From Spirochaetia bacterium UBA6919 (GTDB lineage: Bacteria > Spirochaetota > UBA6919): a stretch of DNA of 64,000 nt. The notes below the pieces were generated by a model. That model was not told where the DNA came from and ran no database searches. It saw nothing but the letters and a program-made list of their open reading frames with translations. The stretch spans positions 54,548 to 118,547 of the forward strand of contig DKAT01000070.1 of the NCBI GenBank assembly GCA_002450905.1, written 5' to 3'. The translations under genes were made by a program, and so were the position numbers. The first letter of the stretch is position 1; each line of letters begins with the position of its first letter. Below, in pieces: positions 43,310 through 52,864 of the stretch.

Positions 43310-46300
43310 TTACTGAGGAATCAATACCTCGTCCTCGTCTTCATCAATATTTTTAGACTTAAATCGGGATTGAATTTCATCAAACAGGTCATAAACCACG
43401 GGAACTACTATGAGAGTCAGAAACAGAGAGCTCATTAATCCACCAATAGTAGCAACAGCCATAGGAGCACGGCTTTCAGCCCCTTCACCTGTTGCGAGTG
43501 CTATAGGAAGCATACCAAATACCATTGCCATGGTAGTCATTAGGATAGGTCTAAGTCTCACAGGTCCTGCCTTTAAAATAGCTTCTTTACGCTCCATTCC
43601 CTGGTTTCTAAGGGTATTGGTATAGTCTACAAGCAGGATAGCATTCTTCTTCACTAAACCCATTAATAGAATAAGTCCAATATAACTGTAAATATTCAGG
43701 GTCATGTTGGCAAGATATAGAGCACCAAAGGCACCAATAAATGAAAATGGCATGGAGAGTAGAATAGTAAAGGGATGAATAAAACTTTCAAACTGGGATG
43801 CCAGTATCATATAGGCTAGGATGATTCCAAGGATTAATGCGAAATAGAGGTATTGGAAGGATTCAGACATCAGCTCAGCACTTCCCTTGTATCGACCCGA
43901 GTAACCGAAAGATAGGACATTTGATAGGATCTTATCCAATTCTTGTTTAGCTTGTCCAAGGGTCTTTCCTTCAAGATTGGCAAATAGAGTGATGGCTCTC
44001 TGTCGATCTACGCGATTTATGACATTGGGACCACCTGTTTCTTTAATGTCTATAATGTTTTGTAGTTTAATCAATCTGTTATCATTGGATCTTACGTAAA
44101 TTTGTTCAATATCTTTTGGATCACTCCGATCTTTATGGAACAGCCTTACGCGTACATCATACCGCCTTCCCTTCCTCTCATCCTTGTATTTCGTAATATC
44201 AACTTCTCCACCTATAAGGAAATTAATAGCTTCACCAATAGTTGCGGCGTTTATAGATAGATCAGCAGCTTTATCACGATTTATAAATACTCTTAGTTCT
44301 GGTTTACCCGATTTTAGTGAGGTATCAATATCTACAAATCCCTTTATCTTTCTGACTTCAGCTGATATTTTTTTTGTAAGATGCTCTAATACTTTCAGAT
44401 CTATGCCTCTTATACTTAGTTGTATCGGCACCTGGCGTTCTTGTCCTTCACCGGCAAAAGAGGTAACATCTTCAGCACTTGCTTTCAATCCTACAATATT
44501 ATTTAGTTTCTTTCTTACAATAGATTTTAATTCATCCTGATATCTTTTACGCTGAATCTTTGGGGTGAGTGTGACAAACATAGTCGCTTTGTTAATTTCA
44601 CCCTGATTTGTCCCCAAACTATAGAATACAGATTTGACTTCCGGTAATGATTTAAGATAATTCTCTACTTTATTAAACATTTTATCGGACTGATCGATGG
44701 AATAGTCAATAGGGGCCTCCAAACGAATTATAAAAGATCCCTGATCTTCAGGTGGAATGAGTTCTTTTCCGATAAAATTGGTGAGATAGAGGCTTAGTAT
44801 GAATATAATAATGGTGCATGTGATAACAATTATTCTATGACGCAATGCCAAGTCAAGGGTCTTTCGGTACATATTTTCTAGTAAGAAATATGGTTTTTCA
44901 ATGAGATCAGATATTTTACCAATCAATGTTTTATGGTAACTAGGGTCGCTATGATGTGTTCTTTTAAGGAATTTTGATGATAACATCGGTGTAAGTGTGA
45001 ATGAAACAAATAATGAGAACATTACAGAGAAAACTACAGTGAGGGCAAACTGTAGGAAAAATCGTCCGATCATCCCTTTCATAAAAGCCACAGGGAGGAA
45101 TATAGCTACAACAGCCATTGTGGTTGCCATAACCGCTAAACCGATTTCGGATGTAGCTTTTGAAGAAGCTTCTTTTGGGGATAGACCTGTTTCAATATGC
45201 CTGTGGATATTCTCAATCACAATGATAGCATCGTCAATCAATATTCCAATTGAGAGGGAGAGAGCTAGCATGGTCATATCGTTGAATGTGAAATTAAAGA
45301 AATATATCATATAGAATGTTGCTATAACAGATGTAGGGATGGCAAGGGCACTAATAAGAGTAATACGAAAACTTTTTAAAAATAATAGAACAGCTAATGC
45401 AGCAAAGATTCCACCGTATATTAGATGTGTTTTTACTTCATTGATAGAACGCTGTATAAATGTAGATTGGTCAAAACTAATGTCAATAGCCATTCCTGGT
45501 GGTAATGTTGTTTTTATGTTTTCCAGTTCTTTCTTTACTAATTTTATTACAGCAACAGTATTTGTACCAGACTGCTTTTGAACACCAAGTGCCACAGTAG
45601 TTTTCCCATTGAAACGAGCGATGGACCTCTTCTCTTCCATAGAATCTTCTGCTCTACCGACATCTTGGATACGAATTGGCGTACCCTTGTCATATCCTAT
45701 GATGAGTTCATTGAATTGTTGTGGGGATCGAAATTCTCCCTTGATTTTGATACCGTATTCCTTTGTCTTACTTTCAATTCGTCCACCAGGTAATTCAATA
45801 TTTTCTTTAGATAAGGCATTTGATATATCCTGAGCTGTAATTTGGTGGGCTGATAATTTATCAATACTAAGCCATATTCTAACTTGTCTGAGTCGAAGAC
45901 CTGATAATTGAATAGCACCTACACCATTTATTCTTTGAATCTTGTTTTTAAGGACTTCATCAGCATAAGTTGATAGATCACGCACGGATTTTCGACCAGT
46001 TAGATTTAACCAGAGTATAGGGGTTGCGTCTGGATCGACCTTTTGGATAATTGGCTCAAGGATATCTTTGGGTAGTAAGGAACGAATGGAAGAAACTTTT
46101 TCCCGGACATCTTGTACAGAAAGATCAATATTTCTCTCTAAGATAAATTCTATTGTGATAACAGATGTTTCTTCTGTACTACTTGAAGATATACTCTTGA
46201 CACCGTTTATAGTATTTACAGCTTCTTCAATCTTGTCTGTAACATCAATATCCATGATCTCCGGGCTTGCACCTTTGAGTGTCGTTGTAATGGTGACCAT

Positions 46301-46429
46301 TGGATAATCTACTTTCGGGTACAGATCAAGACCAATATCTGGGTAACTGACAACACCAAGTATGACAAGGGATGCTATCATCATCGTTGCAAAGACAGGC
46401 CTTTTAATAGAAGTATCAGCTAACCACAT
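43310..46429 (-). CDS. RND efflux pump, HAE1 family, paralogue 2
   Basis: The 1039-residue inner-membrane proton-driven exporter has the start IKRPVFATMMIASLVILGVV, SYPDIGLDLYPKVDYPMVTI in the first periplasmic loop, the TM4 proton-relay SIGILIDDAIIVIENIHRHI with paired Asp, PVAFMKGMIGRFFLQFALTV, and GLVKKNAILLVDYTN in TM10. Twelve helices are expected. It is the last gene of the marR-tolC-adaptor-RND-RND operon, 68 bp after a close paralogue. Substrate is unknown; HAE1 pumps export drugs, dyes and amphiphiles. Confidence 0.94.
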   Translation of the reverse strand: MWLADTSIKRPVFATMMIASLVILGVVSYPDIGLDLYPKVDYPMVTITTTLKGASPEIMDIDVTDKIEEAVNTINGVKSISSSSTEETSVITIEFILERNIDLSVQDVREKVSSIRSLLPKDILEPIIQKVDPDATPILWLNLTGRKSVRDLSTYADEVLKNKIQRINGVGAIQLSGLRLRQVRIWLSIDKLSAHQITAQDISNALSKENIELPGGRIESKTKEYGIKIKGEFRSPQQFNELIIGYDKGTPIRIQDVGRAEDSMEEKRSIARFNGKTTVALGVQKQSGTNTVAVIKLVKKELENIKTTLPPGMAIDISFDQSTFIQRSINEVKTHLIYGGIFAALAVLLFLKSFRITLISALAIPTSVIATFYMIYFFNFTFNDMTMLALSLSIGILIDDAIIVIENIHRHIETGLSPKEASSKATSEIGLAVMATTMAVVAIFLPVAFMKGMIGRFFLQFALTVVFSVMFSLFVSFTLTPMLSSKFLKRTHHSDPSYHKTLIGKISDLIEKPYFLLENMYRKTLDLALRHRIIVITCTIIIFILSLYLTNFIGKELIPPEDQGSFIIRLEAPIDYSIDQSDKMFNKVENYLKSLPEVKSVFYSLGTNQGEINKATMFVTLTPKIQRKRYQDELKSIVRKKLNNIVGLKASAEDVTSFAGEGQERQVPIQLSIRGIDLKVLEHLTKKISAEVRKIKGFVDIDTSLKSGKPELRVFINRDKAADLSINAATIGEAINFLIGGEVDITKYKDERKGRRYDVRVRLFHKDRSDPKDIEQIYVRSNDNRLIKLQNIIDIKETGGPNVINRVDRQRAITLFANLEGKTLGQAKQELDKILSNVLSFGYSGRYKGSAELMSESFQYLYFALILGIILAYMILASQFESFIHPFTILLSMPFSFIGAFGALYLANMTLNIYSYIGLILLMGLVKKNAILLVDYTNTLRNQGMERKEAILKAGPVRLRPILMTTMAMVFGMLPIALATGEGAESRAPMAVATIGGLMSSLFLTLIVVPVVYDLFDEIQSRFKSKNIDEDEDEVLIPQ

Positions 46430-46497
46430 TGGTTTAATTCCTTGGACTTAAAGTAGAATTTGTGATTTTAGGATGACATTTTGAAATGGATTTCATT

Positions 46498-49400
46498 TTA
46501 ATTGTCCTTTACAGATTGCTTTCTTAAGGATTTTACCCATTGAATCCCTGAATCGAATAGATCATAAACAACAGGAATAACAATTAGAGTTAGGAATAGA
46601 GAGCTGATCAGACCACCTATAGTTGTAACAGCCATAGGAGCACGGGTTTCAGCCCCTTCGCCAATACCAATAGCTATTGGAAGCATTCCAAAGATCATTG
46701 CTATAGTAGTCATTAAAATTGGTTTGAGTCGAACAGGACCTGCATGAATTATAGCCTCTCTTCTTTCCATTCCCTGGGATCTTAGGGTATTTGTATAATC
46801 AACCAATAGAATAGCATTCTTTTTAACAAGACCCATTAATAGGATTAGCCCTATAAAACTAAATATATTGAGTGTCATTCCTGCAATTAAAAGAGCTGTA
46901 AAGGCTCCTATAAATGAAAATGGCATAGATAATAGTATAGTAAAGGGATGAATAAAACTACCAAACTGGGATGCCAGTATCATATAAGCCATCACTATAC
47001 CTAATACAATTGCAAACATGAGATATTGGAAGGATTCAGCCATTCGCTCTGATCTTCCCCTGAATTTACCAGTGTATTCCCTTGTAAGAACTTTACCCAT
47101 AATTGATTTTACCTGTTCCATAGCCTCTCCAAGGGGCTTATTATCCAGATTTGCATATAACATAATTGCTCTTTGGCGATCCGCACGGCTAATCAGATTA
47201 GGACCTCCCGTTTCTTTAATATCAACAATGCTGGATAGCTCTATGAGACGACCATCATTTGAGCGTACATAGATATTTTTAATATCCAGTGGATTCATTC
47301 TATCTTTTTGATAAAGGCGCATACGAACATCATATCTTCTTCCCCGTTTCTCATCCTTATATTTTGTAACATCTACTTCTCCACCAATAAGGAGATTAAT
47401 GGCTTCAGTAACTGTGGATATATTAACGCCAAGATCAGCTGCTTTATCACGATTTACATAAACTCTCAATTCAGGCTTACCCTGCTGAATAGAAGTATCA
47501 ATATCAACAAAACCAGGTATCTTCGATATTCGTTTAACGATATTATTTGTATGTTTTTGTAAAACTGTCAAATCAGGTCCTTTGATGTTTACCTGGACAG
47601 GAACTTGTCTTAAACCACCACCCAACATAGAAACATCTTCTGCAGTAGCTTTCAATCCAGTAATTGGAATTAACTTTAGTCTGATTTCCTTTTTTAACTG
47701 CTCTTGATTTTTTTTCCTTTGTGATTTTGGTATAAATGTGATATACATAGTTCCTTTATTAATGTCACCCTGGTCAAGCCCAAGTCCATAAAATGCAGTT
47801 TTAATCTCAGGAAAAGATTTCAGGTATTTTTCAACTCTTTTGAACATCTTATCTGATTCTTCTATTGAATAGTCGATAGGAGCCTCTAATCTGAGGATAA
47901 TAGTACCTTGGTCCTCAGGTGGAATGAATTCTTTACCAATAAATTTTGTCATATACATACTGAAAGCGAAAATTCCAATAGCCAGCAACACTACAATTGC
48001 TCTATGTCTTAGAGCATATATCAATATATGTTTGTATACCTTTTCCATAATTAAATAAGGCTTATCAAGCCAGTCAGATATTTGCTTCAGTCGCCATTTA
48101 ATAGTTCCTGGGGTGTAATTATGTCTTATTTTAAGGAATTTTGCAGCTAGCATTGGTGTTAGTGTAAATGAAATTAAGAGTGAAACAGATACCGCGAAAA
48201 CGACTGTTAGGGCAAATTGCATAAAGAATCTTCCAATCATCCCTTTCATGAAACCGACTGGTAAAAATATTGCTACAACAGCAAGAGTTGTTGCCATAAC
48301 AGCTAGACCTATTTCTGAAGTGGCAATCAGTGCCGCTTTTTTGGGAGGAATACCCATTTCCATGTGTCGATGGATGTTTTCAATAACGATAATAGCATCA
48401 TCGATGAGAATACCTATTGAGAGAGTGAGTGCAAGCATACTCATATTGTTAAATGTGAATTTAAAGATATAAATTATGAAAAATGTGGCAATTATAGAAG
48501 TTGGGATGGCTAGGGCACTAATTAATGTAATTCGGATATTTTTTAAGAATAAAAATACAGCTAGTGCAGCAAAGAATCCTCCGTATACAAGGTGATGTTT
48601 TACCTCATTGATAGAACGTTTTATAAATACAGATTGATCAAAACTAATACTAATTGACATTCCAGGAGGTAAGACTTTTTGTATATTTGTTAATTCTGAT
48701 TTTATCCGATCTACAATCTCGACAGTGTTTGATCCAGACTGTTTTTGAATACCAAGTGCAATGGCTGGTTCCCCATTGAAACGGGCAATAGACCTCATTT
48801 CTTCCTTAGAATCCTCTGCACGTCCAACATCCTTCAGTTTGACAGGAGTTCCATTAAAATAACCCAGGATAAGTTCATTAAATTCCTGAGGTGAATTGAA
48901 TTCCCCTTTTACCTTAATGGAATATTCTTTTGTTTGAGTTTCTATACGACCACCTGGCAATTCTACATTTTCCCGTTTGAGAGCACGAGCAACATCCTGA
49001 GCAGTGATTTTATATGCTGTGAGCTTAGTAGTGTTTAATGAGACTCTAATCTGTCTTCGTCTTATACCGGCCATTTGAATAGCCCCTACTCCCTGTATCT
49101 TTTGTATTTGGCTACTCAGAATTTCATCGGCATAAGTTGAAAGATCACGAACAGATTTCCGACCAGTTAGATTTAACCAAAGTACTGGAACAGCATCTGG
49201 ATCAACCTTCATAATAACTGGTTCCAGGATATCGGATGGTAACTGGGATCGAATTATTGATATTTTCTCACGAACGTCCTGTACAGCTTGATCAATGTTA
49301 CGTTCTAAAAAGAATTCTATGATGACAGCAGATTTTCCTTCTATACTATTTGATGAAATGCTATTCACACCGTTTATTGTGCTAACAGCTTCTTCTATTT

Positions 49401-49596
49401 TATCTGTGATATCAACATCCATGATTTCTGGACTTGCTCCTTTAAGAACAGTCGTTACAGTGACGACCGGAACATCTACCTTTGGGAATAAATCTACGCC
49501 TATACTTGGATAGCTTACAATTCCAAGTGTGACAAGGGATGCAATCATCATTGTAGCAAATACTGGACGTTTGATTGAGATTTCAGCAAGTAACAT
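46498..49596 (-). CDS. RND efflux pump, HAE1 family, paralogue 1
   Basis: The 1032-residue HAE1 exporter is similar to its downstream neighbour over the full length (SIKRPVFATMMIASLVTLGI, SIGILIDDAIIVIENIHRHM, GLVKKNAILLVDYTN). Both keep the TM4 Asp pair and TM10 Lys, so neither seems inactive. Two RND genes served by one adaptor recall MdtB-MdtC, which form a mixed trimer. It begins four bases after the adaptor stop. Confidence 0.94.
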   Translation of the reverse strand: MLLAEISIKRPVFATMMIASLVTLGIVSYPSIGVDLFPKVDVPVVTVTTVLKGASPEIMDVDITDKIEEAVSTINGVNSISSNSIEGKSAVIIEFFLERNIDQAVQDVREKISIIRSQLPSDILEPVIMKVDPDAVPVLWLNLTGRKSVRDLSTYADEILSSQIQKIQGVGAIQMAGIRRRQIRVSLNTTKLTAYKITAQDVARALKRENVELPGGRIETQTKEYSIKVKGEFNSPQEFNELILGYFNGTPVKLKDVGRAEDSKEEMRSIARFNGEPAIALGIQKQSGSNTVEIVDRIKSELTNIQKVLPPGMSISISFDQSVFIKRSINEVKHHLVYGGFFAALAVFLFLKNIRITLISALAIPTSIIATFFIIYIFKFTFNNMSMLALTLSIGILIDDAIIVIENIHRHMEMGIPPKKAALIATSEIGLAVMATTLAVVAIFLPVGFMKGMIGRFFMQFALTVVFAVSVSLLISFTLTPMLAAKFLKIRHNYTPGTIKWRLKQISDWLDKPYLIMEKVYKHILIYALRHRAIVVLLAIGIFAFSMYMTKFIGKEFIPPEDQGTIILRLEAPIDYSIEESDKMFKRVEKYLKSFPEIKTAFYGLGLDQGDINKGTMYITFIPKSQRKKNQEQLKKEIRLKLIPITGLKATAEDVSMLGGGLRQVPVQVNIKGPDLTVLQKHTNNIVKRISKIPGFVDIDTSIQQGKPELRVYVNRDKAADLGVNISTVTEAINLLIGGEVDVTKYKDEKRGRRYDVRMRLYQKDRMNPLDIKNIYVRSNDGRLIELSSIVDIKETGGPNLISRADRQRAIMLYANLDNKPLGEAMEQVKSIMGKVLTREYTGKFRGRSERMAESFQYLMFAIVLGIVMAYMILASQFGSFIHPFTILLSMPFSFIGAFTALLIAGMTLNIFSFIGLILLMGLVKKNAILLVDYTNTLRSQGMERREAIIHAGPVRLKPILMTTIAMIFGMLPIAIGIGEGAETRAPMAVTTIGGLISSLFLTLIVIPVVYDLFDSGIQWVKSLRKQSVKDN

Positions 49597-49600
49597 CTTG

Positions 49601-50713
49601 TTAATCCCTTGGTTTAATTAAATCATTTTGAGGATCGATTTTCACTACTACGCCATCAGACAAGTTTTGTTGACCAACAATGACGATTTTCTCATTTTCT
49701 TTCAGACCTTCTGTAATTTCAATTACCTCATCATATTTATTACCCACTTTAACAAATCTTTCCTTTGCAGTTTTTCCTTGTATAGTAAACAATTTCACAA
49801 GATTATCTTCATAAGTCAGAGAAGTGATAGGAACAACAATAATATTTCTTGGATCACCAAGGTATAAAATAACTTTAGCAAAGAAACCAGGTTTTAAAAT
49901 TCCGTATGGATTGCGTGTAAGGGCTTCAACTTGAACAGTACGTGTTTTTTCATCAAGATTTGGATAAATTACAGAGACTTGTGCGTGAAAATCTTTTTTA
50001 GGATAGGCACTTACCTTAAAAACGACATTCTGTCCAATACTGATAAGACTAATATCTTTTTCTGATATATTGAAATTAAGTTTCAGAGGGTTATTATCCA
50101 ATATAGTAAATAGCTCAGTACCGTTTCGAACATAATTTCCAGCTGATACTTTCTTAGATTTTACGACTCCATTTAGAGGAGAAAAGATTTTAGTTTTAGA
50201 AAGTTTTTCCCGAGCGATTTCAAGGGCAACACGTGCTTTTTCTACTTCGTATTTTGATGTTATATACTGAGTTTTCACCTGATCATATTTTTGACGTGTA
50301 GTTGCATTGGAGTATAACAGGGTTTTTTCACGCGAGTATTCAATTTTATCATTTTCCAGTTTAGCTTTGGCTTGCTGTAATATAACTTCAGCCTGATCAA
50401 CAGATAGTTTATAATCTACAGGATTTATTTCCCCCAATAGAGTCTCCTTTGATACCAGTGTCCCTTCGTCTGCATTGACAGATTTTAATATTCCATCTAT
50501 TTCTGCACTGACAGTTACAGTGTCATTAGGATTTAAAGTACCAGTAGCCTCAATATATGGTTTTAGTAGCTTTTTTTTAGCTAGCTGCACCTGCACACGA
50601 ACTGATCTATCAATGATTTTTTTATTCATTTCCTTTTTTTTACAGTTCAGAATTGAAAAAATAACTATCAGTGAAATGAAACATAGCTTAGTATTTATTT
50701 TATATATACCCAT
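49601..50713 (-). CDS. RND efflux periplasmic adaptor lipoprotein
   Basis: The 370-residue membrane-fusion protein has a lipoprotein leader (FISLIVIFSILNCKKK, Cys near residue 24), a barrel-lipoyl start IEATGTLNPNDTVTVSAEID, a coiled-coil hairpin (about 95-165), the lipoyl end LSKTKIFSPLNGVVKSKKVS and the domain NFNISEKDISLISIGQNVVF. It links the two RND pumps to the TolC-like channel in the same operon. Confidence 0.93.
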   Translation of the reverse strand: MGIYKINTKLCFISLIVIFSILNCKKKEMNKKIIDRSVRVQVQLAKKKLLKPYIEATGTLNPNDTVTVSAEIDGILKSVNADEGTLVSKETLLGEINPVDYKLSVDQAEVILQQAKAKLENDKIEYSREKTLLYSNATTRQKYDQVKTQYITSKYEVEKARVALEIAREKLSKTKIFSPLNGVVKSKKVSAGNYVRNGTELFTILDNNPLKLNFNISEKDISLISIGQNVVFKVSAYPKKDFHAQVSVIYPNLDEKTRTVQVEALTRNPYGILKPGFFAKVILYLGDPRNIIVVPITSLTYEDNLVKLFTIQGKTAKERFVKVGNKYDEVIEITEGLKENEKIVIVGQQNLSDGVVVKIDPQNDLIKPRD

Positions 50714-50754
50714 AGACTTATTTAACCCTTATTATAAAGATATTTTTATATATT

Positions 50755-52128
50755 TTATTTTAAATACTCTCCCATTGAGTGAATTAAATTCAGTAAAGCT
50801 ATATAGTAATTATATAACTCTTGATAGAAGGATAATTGAGTTTGAAAGTATTGTAGTTCTATATCTCTATAGTTTAGATAGTCAAGAACTCCTGTTTGGT
50901 ATTGTTTTGTAGAGATTTTAAAATTTTCTTTTGCCATATTAAAAATAGATTGCTGTCGTTTTGCATCCCTCTGGGCTTCTTTAAGAGATAAATAATTTTG
51001 AGTAATCTCTTGTTTAATCTGATTTTTCATTGCTTGTAACTGGTAAAAAGTACTCTGAGCTTCATGATGAAAACCCTTTGCCTGACTTCGTGCCTTTGAT
51101 TTTGGGAAAAGAAAATCTGTTAGTGAAAAACTCATCTGTATTCCAATTGAAAATGTAGTTGACATCTTATAATCCCCAAGTCCATAACCTTTTTGTGTTA
51201 ATACAGTATTTTGAGTATAGTCTGACTGCACATTGCTAAATACACTAACAACGGGTTTCCAGCCTGTATCAGATATATTTTGATTTAATTGGTTATTTTT
51301 CATTTGTATAACAAATTTTTTTACTTCTGGGCGATACCATTGTCCTATATTAATAGCTTCTTCAAGGGTCTTTTGAAATTTAATATTTATTCTACCCAGA
51401 TATTTTGAAAACTGTCCCTTGAAACTATGAGGGATTTCCTTATAATTTTTCACCGTATTAATTCCCATCAATGTGTATAAGTGATTTATTGAATTTATAT
51501 AATTTGTAATAGATTTGTCTAATTGAATTTTATCATTTTGATATTGAATATTCACTCTGAGGAATTCACTTTTTAAGATTTTACCTGCTCTAAGATTCTT
51601 TTTCTGGTAATTTACAACATTTTTTGAAACCTGATAATTTTCATTACGGACTTTCAACGCTTTCCAATTAAATAATACTGTGTAATAAGCAGTTTTAACA
51701 TTCTTAACCAGATCATTTCGTGCCTGGAAGTAGTCTATTTCGGCTAATTGATAATTGTTTTCTGATATAGAAAGCTGGTCTGATAATTTACCAAAATTAT
51801 ATATGATTTTATTGATGCTTAAAGAAGTACTGAACTTATTCGGAGCAACAGGAAGCCCTGGTTCAGGGGAAATATCCGTGTATGTATATTTCAAACCAAG
51901 ATCAATACTGGGATAATAAAAATTTGCCTTGTATTCATATACATTCTGCCTACGAGCTTTCATTTTAAATATCGTACTTACCAAATTGGGATTTTTATTT
52001 AGGGCTATCAATACAGATTCTTCTAGTGTTAGAATGGGTTTTTTCTTAGTAATATTATTAAATATCTTTTTAGAATAGATAATCGAGTTAATACCAAGAA
52101 TTATTATTAATATCAATAAGTATTTCAT
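50755..52128 (-). CDS. TolC-family outer-membrane channel
   Basis: The 457-residue exported protein has two OEP repeats. It starts with a signal peptide (MKYLLILIIILGINSIIYS). Then come LTLEESVLIALNKNPNLVST, the long helical barrel segments (QARNDLVKNVKTAYYTVLFN) and the second repeat (KNQIKQEITQNYLSLKEAQR, YQTGVLDYLNYRDIELQYFQ). It provides the outer-membrane exit of the RND pump. Unlike the NodT-type channel at 13952 it has no lipobox. Confidence 0.92.
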   Translation of the reverse strand: MKYLLILIIILGINSIIYSKKIFNNITKKKPILTLEESVLIALNKNPNLVSTIFKMKARRQNVYEYKANFYYPSIDLGLKYTYTDISPEPGLPVAPNKFSTSLSINKIIYNFGKLSDQLSISENNYQLAEIDYFQARNDLVKNVKTAYYTVLFNWKALKVRNENYQVSKNVVNYQKKNLRAGKILKSEFLRVNIQYQNDKIQLDKSITNYINSINHLYTLMGINTVKNYKEIPHSFKGQFSKYLGRINIKFQKTLEEAINIGQWYRPEVKKFVIQMKNNQLNQNISDTGWKPVVSVFSNVQSDYTQNTVLTQKGYGLGDYKMSTTFSIGIQMSFSLTDFLFPKSKARSQAKGFHHEAQSTFYQLQAMKNQIKQEITQNYLSLKEAQRDAKRQQSIFNMAKENFKISTKQYQTGVLDYLNYRDIELQYFQTQLSFYQELYNYYIALLNLIHSMGEYLK

Positions 52129-52175
52129 ATATTTTTATACCACGAATCATTCTTCAATAATAGATATAATAAATT

Positions 52176-52631
52176 TCAATGATTTAAACCCTGTACTTTA
52201 TTGATTATTTTCTGCATTAATGAAAGGAAAACATCTTGTTCATCCTCATCGAGTGGCCGGAGCATATTTATACAAAAGTGCTTATCCCATTCCAGCTTAA
52301 TTTTATATATATTGGCACCATTTTCAGTTAATTCCACACGAACAACACGCCGATCTTCTTCGGATCTAAACCGTCGTACTAAATTCTTATTAATTAGCTT
52401 ATCAATGATCCCAGTCATTGTGCTCAAAGCTAATTTCATATAGTCGGCAATCTCTTTCATCATACTGACAGAGGATTCTTGTTTTCCAAGATAACAGATT
52501 ACCTGGATTTCCTGATAATTTATATCAAGATCCACTTCCGTCATACTGTTGAACTGGATTGTTCTGAGATTATAGACAAGTTGCTCAATATAACTCCTTA
52601 GTTTTTCAGCCTTCTCATCAAATGTCAACAT
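52176..52631 (-). CDS. MarR-family transcriptional regulator
   Basis: The ~151-residue winged-helix regulator has YLGKQESSVSMMKEIADYMK, LALSTMTGIIDKLINKNLVR and RFRSEEDRRVVRVELTENGA, which form the recognition helix and wing of MarR proteins. It heads the efflux operon and probably represses it until a ligand binds. The ATG at 52631 is chosen: an upstream TTG (52664) lies only a few bases from the predicted transcription start. Neither has a strong ribosome-binding site. Confidence 0.9.
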   Translation of the reverse strand: MLTFDEKAEKLRSYIEQLVYNLRTIQFNSMTEVDLDINYQEIQVICYLGKQESSVSMMKEIADYMKLALSTMTGIIDKLINKNLVRRFRSEEDRRVVRVELTENGANIYKIKLEWDKHFCINMLRPLDEDEQDVFLSLMQKIINKVQGLNH

Positions 52632-52673
52632 GTGGTTACCATAACAATTTATTTCGGAATTCAAACTATTCTG

Positions 52674-52702
52674 AATATAAAATAAATTTATTCTGTTGTC
52701 AA
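52674..52702 (-). promoter_or_regulatory. Promoter and probable operator of the marR-efflux operon
   Basis: On the minus strand TTGACA (52702-52697) and TATATT (52679-52674) are 17 bases apart, a near-consensus promoter. The spacer holds the perfect palindrome AATAAATTTATT (52681-52692), well placed for a MarR dimer to block polymerase. Confidence 0.7.
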
Positions 52703-52864
52703 TGAAATTGATAACTATTTATAAACTTTTTTATTTCAAATTACTATTGGATTTATAAAAGAAATATTAATTTTTTACAGCCTTTTTACATAGGAAACTA
52801 TTTTATGTATTTTACAATGATGGGTTCTTGAATTTCTTTTTTATTATTAATTTAATAGGTAAAT

